DNA of 64,000 nucleotides, taken from positions 694,001 through 758,000 of the forward strand of contig CANXME010002420.1 in NCBI GenBank assembly GCA_948144175.1, read 5' to 3'. The DNA is from Closterium sp. NIES-65. Taxonomy: Eukaryota > Streptophyta > Zygnematophyceae > Desmidiales > Closteriaceae. The notes beneath the pieces are model-generated. The model was not told the DNA's origin and searched no databases. It saw nothing but the letters and a program-made list of their open reading frames with translations. Positions 1 through 8,700 of this stretch are shown piece by piece. Both the position numbers and the translations under genes were made by a program. Within the stretch, counting starts at the first letter, position 1. Each line of letters starts with the position of its first letter.

Positions 1-337
1 CAGTCGGAGCGTCAGGAGGGAGTAGAGGAGGAGTCGCAGCCGCGTCAGGAGATAGTAGAGGAGGAGTCACGGCAGCAGCAGCAGCAGTCTCAGCCGGAAC
101 GTCAGGACAGAGTAGAGGAGGAGTCACGGCAGCAGCAGCAGCAGCAGCAGCAGCTGCAGCAGCTGCAGCAGCAGCAGCAGCAGCAGTTCAGTCGGAGCGT
201 CAGGAGAGAGAGTAGAGGAGGAGTCACGGCAGCAGCAGCAGCAGCAGCAGCAGCGGTGGCGACATTCTCAGACAGAGCGACAAGAGAGAGTAAAGCAGGA
301 GTCCCGCCCACAGGAGCAGGTGCAGTTGCGGCCGTAG
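1..337 (+). pseudogene. Decayed Gln/Glu-rich IN-RT linker of copia element I
   Basis: A compositionally biased stretch in which a motif of the form QSERQE-VEEESRQQQQ is repeated several times with CAG/CAGCAG runs. The Q/E reading changes frame at about 181-190 and an in-frame TAG lies at 335-337, just ahead of the open RT frame. In related elements this position holds the low-complexity linker between integrase and reverse transcriptase. I read it as the degenerate linker of element I, whose 5' part lies outside the window. Confidence 0.6.
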
Positions 338-2569
338 CAGGAGAGGGTAGAGCAGGAGCCACAGGAGCAGCAGCGGGGGCAGGTTTCGCAGCAGCTGTCG
401 CCAGAGGCGGCGGAGCAGCAGCGACTACGCGACCTCCCCGACCCAGCACCTGCACGCTTTGTTCGTGGTTCACTACCGTCCCCTCCTGTTCCCCCTGTTG
501 AGTTCCTTTCCTCGTCCCAGTGGACTCGTCGCTCTCCTCTCAGTCGTGCTGTGTCCCCAGAGCGTCGTCGGTCCCGTTACCGTGCAGACGGTCCGTTCCA
601 CCTTGTTCTTCGCTCTCGTGTTCCACCTCCTCCTGTCCTTCCACAGCCTCCTGAGTCGTCCCTCACCGTACTTCACGGCCCGTTGTCTGACTACCTCCGT
701 GCCTGCCGTCCAGTCGTCTCCCGTGTTTTGTCCGCGTTGGTCACTCACCCGACTGCACCCATGTCGTCTGTCTCAGCACTTGTTACCACTGTCGCTGGCT
801 TTGCCTCTTCCCACCGCCTTGACTACGCTGCTCACCTGGTGAGTGGCCCTGCTTGTTCTCCGTCCTCTGGGGGTGCTCCTGTCTTTTCTCTGGAGGTCCT
901 AGAGGACAGGCAGTTCAAGCTTGGTTTCCTTGCGGCCGCTGTTCCTCATCTCTGCGCCATGCTGCTTGCCCCTGAGGGGGATCCAGACGCCCTTGACATC
1001 CCGATCCCTCGCACACACGGTGAGGCGGTCTCGAGACCTTGGGCCTCGTACTGGATAGCAGCTGAGGAGGCAGAGATGGCATCTTATAGGTCCACAGGCA
1101 CCTACGTCGACGCCGTTCCGCCACCTGGGGCGAACGTTGTCAGTGGCATGTGGCTCTACAAGGTGAAGCGGCCGCCTGGAGCACCACCAGTGTTCAAGGC
1201 GCGTTACGTGGCGAGAGGCTTCAGTCAGCGAGAGGGGGTAGACTTCTTCCAGACCTTCGCTCCCACCCCGAAGTTGACCACTCTTCGGGTGTTGCTGCAT
1301 ATTGCAGCACAGCGCGACTACGAGTTGCACTCCTTGGACTTCTCTACCGCGTTCCTTCAGGGTAGCCTGCACGAGCAGATCTGGCTGCGTCGTCCGCCTG
1401 GCTTCACTGGCACTTTCCCTCCTGGGACCCAGTGGCAGCTGCGTCGACCGGTCTACGGCCTGCGCCAAGCCCCCCGTGAGTGGCACGACACGCTACGTCG
1501 GACTCTTGCAGCGCTTGACTTCTTTCCGTCGTCTGCCGACCCGTCGCTGTTCGTCCGCTGTGGCTCGACCCCGTTCTTTGTTTTGGTCTACGTTGACGAC
1601 CTGATTTTCGCCACTCCCGACCGACGCGCACTGGCCTCCGTGAAGGAGGAACTGCAGAGGAGACATACTTGCACTGACCTTGGAGAGCTGCAGCGCTACC
1701 TTGGCCTGCAGATCACCAGGGACAGGGCAGCTCGCACCATTACGCTGACGCAGTCGCATATGGTCGAGCAGATCCTCACGCGATTTCGCTTCCTGTTCTC
1801 CAAGGTACAGCCCACACCTCTTGGTGTGGACCATGGGCTCACGGCTCCACCTTCGGACGAGCCATTTGAGTCCAGTGGTCCATATCCTGAGCTGGTGGGT
1901 TGTCTCATATACCTGATGACCTGCACTCGCCCAGACCTAGCTTACCCTCTTAGCGTCCTTGCGCGCTTTGCTGCGCCAGGGAGACACCGACCTTCCCACT
2001 GGTCCGCTGCTAAGAGGGTGGCGAAGTATGTGGCGAGTACATCAGGCATGGGACTTGTCCTTGGAGGGAAGCAGCCAGTTATACTTACAGGTTTCTCGGA
2101 CTCGTCGTGGGCCGACGACGCAGAGTCGCTGCGGTCTACACAGGGTTACTGCTTCGGCCTTGGGACCGGAGCTGTTTCGTGGAGGTCGACTCGAGCGTCG
2201 TCCGTCTCTAGTTCCAGCTGTGAGGCAGAGGTGTACGCTGCGGCGATGGCCGCCCAGGAGCTTCGCTGGCTGTCTTTCCTCCTCACCGATCTTGGTGAGC
2301 GACCTCGCTCTCCCCCAGTCTTGTTCGCCGACAACAGGTCTGCTATCCCGTTGTGCGAGGAGCCCCGACTGGTTGGGAAGGCGAAGCACATCCAGCTTCG
2401 TTACTTCCTTCTGCGAGAGTTGCAGCAGCGTGGCCAGGCACTCGTGCGACGTGTGGTCTCTGAGGCCAACACGGCAGATATCTTCACCGAGGCGTTGCCG
2501 CCTTGTGACCACCAGCGTTTCTGCACCCAGCTCGGCCTTGTGGCTACCGGCCCTCACTTGCTTGCGTAG
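338..2569 (+). CDS. Copia Pol fragment: reverse transcriptase and RNase H (element I)
   Basis: The frame is open from just after the TAG at 335-337 to the stop at 2567-2569, about 743 codons. It has no start of its own because it is the 3' part of a larger polyprotein. In order: a Pro/Arg-rich linker; the copia RT (RVT_2) entry motif YVARGFSQREGVDFFQTFAP near 1205-1265; DFSTAFLQGSLHEQIWLRRP; the catalytic YVDDLIFA near 1588-1611; then RNase H with DSSWADD, SSCEAEVYAAA and FADNRSAI. The enzyme copies element RNA into DNA in cytoplasmic particles. No internal stop is seen, so this half could be intact. GAG and IN lie upstream of the window. Confidence 0.9.
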   Translation, partial: QERVEQEPQEQQRGQVSQQLSPEAAEQQRLRDLPDPAPARFVRGSLPSPPVPPVEFLSSSQWTRRSPLSRAVSPERRRSRYRADGPFHLVLRSRVPPPPVLPQPPESSLTVLHGPLSDYLRACRPVVSRVLSALVTHPTAPMSSVSALVTTVAGFASSHRLDYAAHLVSGPACSPSSGGAPVFSLEVLEDRQFKLGFLAAAVPHLCAMLLAPEGDPDALDIPIPRTHGEAVSRPWASYWIAAEEAEMASYRSTGTYVDAVPPPGANVVSGMWLYKVKRPPGAPPVFKARYVARGFSQREGVDFFQTFAPTPKLTTLRVLLHIAAQRDYELHSLDFSTAFLQGSLHEQIWLRRPPGFTGTFPPGTQWQLRRPVYGLRQAPREWHDTLRRTLAALDFFPSSADPSLFVRCGSTPFFVLVYVDDLIFATPDRRALASVKEELQRRHTCTDLGELQRYLGLQITRDRAARTITLTQSHMVEQILTRFRFLFSKVQPTPLGVDHGLTAPPSDEPFESSGPYPELVGCLIYLMTCTRPDLAYPLSVLARFAAPGRHRPSHWSAAKRVAKYVASTSGMGLVLGGKQPVILTGFSDSSWADDAESLRSTQGYCFGLGTGAVSWRSTRASSVSSSSCEAEVYAAAMAAQELRWLSFLLTDLGERPRSPPVLFADNRSAIPLCEEPRLVGKAKHIQLRYFLLRELQQRGQALVRRVVSEANTADIFTEALPPCDHQRFCTQLGLVATGPHLLA

Positions 2570-2907
2570 AGATGCTTTGTCTTGTACTGTTGCATCTTAC
2601 TATATATCCTATATATGTGCTTGTAGACAGGCCTTGTGGCCCCTTGCTTCTGTAGAGATGCTTGTCATGCATGTTTTGTACTCTTACATCTTGTATATCT
2701 GCTATATCCTTGCATGTGGACTGGCCTTGTGGCCTCTTGCTTGTTCTCGGACTGTGTGGTGACCTTGAGCTCCACCCCGAGAGTTGCTTTGTTCTTGTGA
2801 ACTGGTCTTGTGACCGTTGCTTGTTCTTGCTGACTGGTCCTTTGACCCTTGCTCTTGGGTTGTGTGTTGCTCTCCACAGGACTACCGTCACCTAGACTAT
2901 GGGGGTG
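2570..2907 (+). other. 3' non-coding block of element I with GGCC/GGTC hairpins and PPT
   Basis: Between the pol stop and the LTR are four 12-bp palindromes: GGCCTTGTGGCC at 2630-2641 and 2723-2734, GGTCTTGTGACC at 2804-2815, and GGTCCTTTGACC at 2836-2847. The polypurine tract ACTATGGGGGTG (2896-2907) abuts the LTR. The same two hairpin types occur at the same place in every other copia end in the window except G. Function is unknown; a structured RNA signal is my inference. Confidence 0.7.
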
Positions 2908-3045
2908 TGTCAAACTATAATTGGTATAGTTTGTATTGTTTAGTCTAGGTGGTGTACACATTGGTTAGTGCTAGGGTTAGTTTTGCTATATCTACCCTTG
3001 TGCTGCTCATTCTAGTCAATTCATTCAGCAGTTGTTACTTTGACA
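2908..3045 (+). repeat. 3' LTR of element I
   Basis: 138 bp beginning TGTCAAACTATAATTGG and ending CTTTGACA, so it has the TGTCA...TGACA inverted ends seen in the other elements here. It directly follows the polypurine tract and directly precedes the J coding fragment. This implies that I inserted into J. Confidence 0.8.
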
Positions 3046-3046
3046 C

Positions 3047-3253
3047 AGGCTGGAGCACAGAACGAAGCACATCGCTCTTCGCTACTTCCTTGCTGGTGAG
3101 CTGCAGCAGCGTGGTCAGCTACGCCTTGCTTACATGGCCTCTCAGGCCAACACTGCTGATATCTTCACCAAGGCACTCGCGCCTTGTGATCATCAGCGTT
3201 TCTGTACTCAGTTAGGTCTTGTGCCTACCTTGCCTCACTTGCTCACTTCTTGA
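3047..3253 (+). pseudogene. RNase H C-terminus of copia element J (fragment)
   Basis: An open frame reading RLEHRTKHIALRYFL, then ELQQRGQLRLAY, ANTADIFTKALAPCDHQRFC and LGLVPTLPHLLTS, ending at TGA 3251-3253. It matches the last 68 or so residues of the B and E polyproteins almost word for word. It starts abruptly at the edge of the element I LTR, so J was cut by insertion of I; the rest of J presumably lies left of the window. Confidence 0.85.
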
Positions 3254-3457
3254 CCTTGCTTGTACTGTTACATATATATATGGCTGCTCTTGCTTGTTGA
3301 GTCTTATATATATGTAATCTTGCATGTGAACTGGCCTTGAGGCCTTTGAACCTGTGCTCGGAATGTGTGGTGACGTTGTGATCCACCCTGAGCTTGCTTT
3401 GCATTGCTTGACTGGTCTTGTGACCCCTTGTTCTCCCCCACTTTGCCTATGGGGGTG
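3254..3457 (+). other. 3' non-coding block of element J with two hairpins and PPT
   Basis: Contains GGCCTTGAGGCC (3333-3344) and GGTCTTGTGACC (3414-3425), the conserved stretch GATCCACCCTGAGCTTGC between them, and the polypurine tract CCTATGGGGGTG (3446-3457). The first hairpin keeps its stem but has TTGA instead of TTGT in the loop. Confidence 0.7.
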
Positions 3458-3597
3458 TGTCAAACATATATGCTTAGTTTATATGTTTACTTAGGCTGTA
3501 GTGGGGTTCATACTAAGGGGTACATTTCCTTAGGGTTCTCCTTTGTACTCTCGACACTTTTCCCTTAGTGCATCATTCCTACCTAGTTCTCTCAACA
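3458..3597 (+). repeat. 3' LTR of element J
   Basis: Begins TGTCAAACATATATGC and contains the shared LTR core (GGCTGTAGTGGGG, then AAGGGGTAC). The right end is uncertain. I place it at TTCTCTCAACA, by analogy with the CTCTCATTCTGACA end of element A, so this is either a diverged or a truncated LTR. Confidence 0.55.
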
Positions 3598-4690
3598 TTT
3601 TTGTGGGTTTCCCGTCTTCGATGAAGCTATAGTTGTCATTAAAAAGGGGCGTCTTGTCTTCGACAAGACTTGAATGTATCACTACAAATTTTATCACCTT
3701 CGACGAAATGTCTATTTCATTCTTCGACAAGGGATGTTGTTTTTCAACTCGACCAGAAGGAGTTCTTGATTTTGCCAAGAGGTTTGTTTCTTAATGTATG
3801 AACTCTGTCGAAAACAAAAAAACAAAGAAACCTAGTATTTTAATGTAGTAAGTTTTACGTCTACTCGACAGGCTGGATTGAAGATATTCGCCTACGAATT
3901 TTCACATTTTGTTTCGAAAGAGCACTGCTATACTTCTTGTCGAACACACCATCGCTTGTTGAACAGAGAAATTCCATTCGATAAGACCAATTTCTCTCTC
4001 AGGAAAAGTCGTGGTGTACCCTGAAAGTCGATCGATGAAAGAAACTATCGACAGAAGAGTCAATTTTTAGATTTGCGAGAATTATCTTACATTTGTGCTT
4101 GTCGATTCCGTACAGCAACGACATAAACCCGTTTGTCAGCGCAGAAGATTTCAACTAAGAGAGTCCATTCGTCGACCAAACAACTCTACGGTCGCCAGAC
4201 ACTCTGTTATTATTTTCTTCGTAACAAAGAGACTCACAGTCAGAGAAATGATCAACAATGCTTGAGTTCTACAGTACATTAATGCTCGACGTGAATGGGA
4301 CAGTTGACAAAAACAGTATTAGTGTCGCAACAAAGTTTTCCAACTGCATTTTCTTTCCATAGCTTGAAAACCAAAACAGTATTTCCGACATTCTTTAGCA
4401 CATTAAATATATAAAATTACCACAATACACTTAACTATGTGTCCTTCGACGGTGCGACAGAACATGTGATTCCAGGTGTCGTAGAGTTATCTTCGAGGAC
4501 GAGTCCTTCTACAATGCACGTCATTCTAGTCAACAGAATATTGATTTCGAAAGCGTTGTAATTTTCGGCGTGTGATAATTGTGTTCCCGTATAGCCGTCT
4601 TCGACTACCACCCTCCATCCGCATACGTCATACTCTCAAAGAGAAAAGCCCCACCCTCGCTTGGGCGCAACCGATCTCATCGTCGACCAG
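3598..4690. other. Host intergenic DNA, TCGAC-rich, no gene recognised
   Basis: AT-richer than the retroelements around it and without a convincing open frame. The pentamer TCGAC (or GTCGA) recurs about 15 times in 1.1 kb, far above what its composition predicts. It is the left flank of the element A insertion; the right flank resumes at 19434 and has the same feature. Confidence 0.6.
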
Positions 4691-4695
4691 GAGAG

Positions 4696-4822
4696 TGTCA
4701 AACATTATATGTGTTACTGATCTGTAGGCTACAGTGGGTTTAGCCTTAGGGGGTACAGTATTCTAGGTTTTCCTACTTGGACTCCCAATCTTGCTAGTCC
4801 AACCACTTCTCTCATTCTGACA
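4696..4822 (+). repeat. 5' LTR of element A
   Basis: 127 bp, TGTCAAACATTATATG ... CTCTCATTCTGACA. Followed directly by the primer site. Confidence 0.9.
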
Positions 4823-4842
4823 TGGTATTACGAGCCTAGGTT
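4823..4842 (+). promoter_or_regulatory. Primer binding site of element A
   Basis: TGGTATTACGAGCCTAGGTT immediately after the LTR. It resembles the plant initiator-Met tRNA complement TGGTATCAGAGC but with an altered middle. Element F has the same first 18 bases. Confidence 0.75.
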
Positions 4843-5403
4843 AGGAACCTAGGACCACTTACCTAAGGGCCCACCGTTCCGTTAAAAGCGCCCTAGAGCG
4901 CCCTATCGACTTAGCGCCCTCGAGCGCCTCTCTGTTAGTGCGCCCTCGTGCGCCTCTCTCTCTCCCGCTGCCCGTGCGCAGTTCGCTAGCCCCGCGCGCA
5001 GCCTCTTTTTTTTTAGCGCGCGTAGACCGCTAGCCGCCCGCGCGCGGCCCGAGTCGCGCGCACGTCGACCGTTAGCCGCCCGCACAACCAGCGCCGCCCA
5101 CAAGCAGCCCGCTAGCCGCCCGTCGACCGGCCCTGCTGGTCGTCCAGCGCGCCGCAGCCCCGCCCGTAGGCCGCCGCGTCGCCTTTGTAGGCCACCGCCC
5201 GCGCGCGACTGCAGCCCACGCACAGCCACGACCCGTACGCTACAGCCGCCCACGCGCAGGCCCACCGTCGCACCGTGCCGCGTAGCCTAGTCCGAGCCGC
5301 GCCGCGCCGCCCTGCCCGAGCCGCGCCGCCCTGACCGAGCCGCGCCGCCCTACTGTGCCCCACCTTTAGCACATGCTGTTCTGTTCTTGCTACTGCTACT
5401 ACT
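4843..5403 (+). other. C-rich 5' leader of element A (left part)
   Basis: Very C-rich in the sense strand, built of GCGCCCTAGAGCGCC-like and CGAGCCGCGCCGCCCTG repeats. It ends in a (CTA)n/(TACTGC)n stretch that B entered; the leader resumes at 12886. The same 19-bp CCGAGCCGCGCCGCCCTAG unit is found in the F leader. Confidence 0.7.
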
Positions 5404-5540
5404 TGTGAAAATAGGAAAACAGGAATGAATGAACTATGAATGAAAGCAGTACAAATATGAAACCCTAACTGGGTTGTACCCCCTATGGGATACCCCACTA
5501 CAGCCTACACAGCAGTATAAGCTATAGATATGTTCTGACA
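5404..5540 (-). repeat. 3' LTR of element B
   Basis: 137 bp. On the element sense strand it reads TGTCAGAACATATC ... CCTATTTTCACA. Identical by eye to the 5' LTR at 12744-12880. Confidence 0.93.
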
Positions 5541-5747
5541 CACCCCCATAGGCAAAGTGGGGGAGAACAAGGGGTCACAAGACCAGTCAAGCAAGACAAA
5601 GCAAAGCTCAGGGTGGATCACAAAGTCACCACACAGTCCGAGCACAAGAGCAAGGCCAAAGGCCAGTTCACAAGCAAGAGTACAGACATATATAGAAAGC
5701 TAGACAAGCAAGAGCAGGTATATATATATGTCACAGTACAAGTGAAG
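5541..5747 (-). other. 3' non-coding block of element B with hairpins and PPT
   Basis: The polypurine tract is the complement of 5541-5553 (GCCTATGGGGGTG in sense). GGTC/GACC hairpin at 5573-5584, and a GGCC/GGCC hairpin with a 3-nt loop at 5654-5664. Same architecture as A, D, E, H, I and J. Confidence 0.7.
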
Positions 5748-8700
5748 TCAAGAGGAGAGCAAGTGAGGCAAGACAGGCACAAGACCCAGCTGGGTGCAGA
5801 AGCGCTGATGGTCACAAGGCGCAAGTGCCTTGGTGAACACATCAGCAGTGTTGGCCTCAGAGGCCACGTACGCAAGTCGCAACTGACCACGCTGCTGCAG
5901 CTCACGAGCAAGGAAGTAGCGGAGAGCAATGTGCTTCGTTCTGTGCTCCAAGCGCTGCTCTCGACACAAGGCCAGCATAGCCTTGTTGTCTACGTACAGC
6001 ACTGGAGGAGAACGAGGCGGCTCTCCAAGGTCAGTCAGCAGGTAGGTGAGCCAGCGAAGCTCCTGTGCAGCCATGGCCCCGGCGTAGATCTCAGCCTCAC
6101 AACTGGAGCCGAGAACCGAAGACGAGCGAGTAGACCGCCACGAGACAGAGCCGGAACCAAGGCTGAAGGTGTAACCCTGTGACGACCGCTGCGTAGCCTG
6201 GTCGTCAGCCCAAGAAGCGTCCGCGTGGCCGGTAAGGACCACTGGACTCCGCCCTCCAAGCACTAGCCCCATGCCTGACGTACTGCACAGGTAGCGCAAT
6301 ACCCTCTTCGCTGCAGCCATGTGCTCCGGTCTGTGTCTCCCAGGAGCAACATAGCGTGCAAGAATGCTCAGAGGGTATGCAAGGTCAGGTCGTGTGCAGG
6401 TCATCAGGTACATGAGGCAGCCAACAAGCTCCGCATACGGACCACTCGACTCTACGGACTCATCCGAAGGCAGAGCTGAGAGTGAGTGGCGAGTAGGCAG
6501 AGGAGTGGCCTGAGGCGAGGAGTACGTGAAGCGGAAGCGCTGAAGGACCTGCTGCACCATGTGTGACTGAGTCAAGGTAATGGTGCGGCGTGCTCTGTCC
6601 CGAGTGATCTGCAAGCCAAGGTAGCTGCGCAGTTCACCCAGGTCTGTGCACGTGTGTCTCTTCAACAGCTGGGACTTCACGTAGGCGAGTCCAGCAGTGT
6701 CCGCTGTGGCAAAGACCAGGTCGTCGACGTACACGAGGATGTAGAACGGCGGCAGGGAAGTGTCGGTGCGAAGAAACAGCGACGGGTCAGCAGTAGAAGG
6801 AGCAAACCCAAGAGCCGCAAGCGTAGTCCTCAGTGTGTCGTGCCACTCACGCGGTGCCTGGCGGAGACCGTAGACTGGCCGTCGGAGGCTCCACTGGGTG
6901 CCAGGAGGGAAAGTCCCAGTGAAGCCAGGTGGACGGCGAAGCCAGATCTCCTCGTGCAGGCTACCCTGCAAGAACGCAGTGCTGAAGTCGAGAGAGTGAA
7001 GCTCGTAGTCGCGCTGAGCGGCTATGTGCAGCAGCACCCGAAGAGTAGTCATCTTCGGGGTGGGAGAGAAGGTCTGAAAGTAGTCAACTCCCTGCCGCTG
7101 ACTGAAGCCACGAGCAACGTACCGTGCCTTGAAGACAGGTGGAGAGCCCGGCGGCCGCTTCACCCTGAAGATCCACATGCCACTGACGATGTTCGCCCCA
7201 GGAGGGGGAACCGCGTCAACGTAGGTGCCTGTGGACTTCCAGGAAGCCATCTCTGCATCCATAGCTGCCTGCCACTGAGAGGAGTAGGGACCCTCTACGG
7301 CCTCCGCGTAAGAACGCGGAGTCGGGATGTCTAGTGCATCCGGGTCTCCCTCAGGGGCAAGCAGTACAGACGCGAGATGAGGTGAAGCAGCCGCTAGACA
7401 CTGTAACTCCTCCTGCCTGTCCTCTAGGACGTCCGTGCCAAGAGCACACTCACCCCCGACGGACGGAGGACAGACAGACGCAGACTCAGCAACAAGACTA
7501 GCAGCGTAGTCGAGACGACAGCGAGCAGCAAAGTCGACGAGCTCAGCGACTAGAGCAGACGCAGCAGTGGACTCAAAAGAGGGGTCAGTGACGACAGTAG
7601 CAAGCAGACGCGTGACAGTGGGACTGGCAGCACGAAGAGAGTCCGACTCAGGGTCCGCAAGCGCAGGAATAGAGGACTCAGGAGGAGAAGGCAAAGGGGC
7701 ACGCAGAGGAGCAGTGGACGGACGTAAAGACATCCGGTGCGTGCCAGGGACAGGAGGAGGACGCTGACGCGAACTGCGACCACTAGCGCGAGCAGCACGA
7801 ACAGGCGACGCGGGACGAGACGCAGGCTCACGACGCTCAGCAAGACCTCCAGTAGGACCAGTGTAAGGAGAGGGAGCAGGCAGTGGAGAGGAAGGCTCCA
7901 GTAGGGGCTGCGACTGGACAGGCGGTGGACCCTCTACTAGAGGAGAAAGACCAAGAACCTTCTGAAGGAGCGGAACGAAGTACGGCCGAGGCCGCGCGGC
8001 AGCTCCAGACTCAGCAGGGACAGCACCAGCACCCTCAGCGACAGCACCAGCGCCACCCACACCTCCAGCGGCAGGACCAACAGCAGCAGGCTCAGCACGA
8101 ACGCCCTCAGCAGCTCCAGCTCCAGGAGGACCTGCAGGGCCAGCAGCTCCGGGACCGGCTGCACCCGCACCCTCGACGGTCGAAGAAGCTCCAGCTCCAG
8201 CTCCAGCAGCACCTCCAGACTCAGCAGCACGCCTCCAGCGGCGAGCGAACCACTCGCGCAGCTCCTGTGGAGAGAGGGGCTCCCGGCGAGACGCAGCAGC
8301 AGGAGAAACCCCAGGCTCAGCAGCTCCAGACGCAGCACCCCCAGGCTCAGCAGCTCCCAGCTCAGCACCCCCAGGCTCAGCAGCTCCCGACCCAGCACCC
8401 CCAGACCCAGCACCTCCAGGCACAGCACCCCCCGGCTCAGCACCCCCAGGCTCCGCACCCTCCGCAGTAGCACCCTCAGGCCCAGCACCCCCAGCAGTAG
8501 CACCCCCAGGCTCAGCACCTCCGCGCACAGCACCCCCAGAGTCAGCACCCCCAGGCTCAGCACCCGCAGCAGCACCAGAGTCACCAGTAACCTCGACCGG
8601 GTCAACGGCGTCTACATGGGACACACCTGAGGGGGCAGGAACCTGAGGGGGGAGGGGGTCTACCGGGGGGGGAACCGGTACAAGGAAGTCCGGGGGAGGG

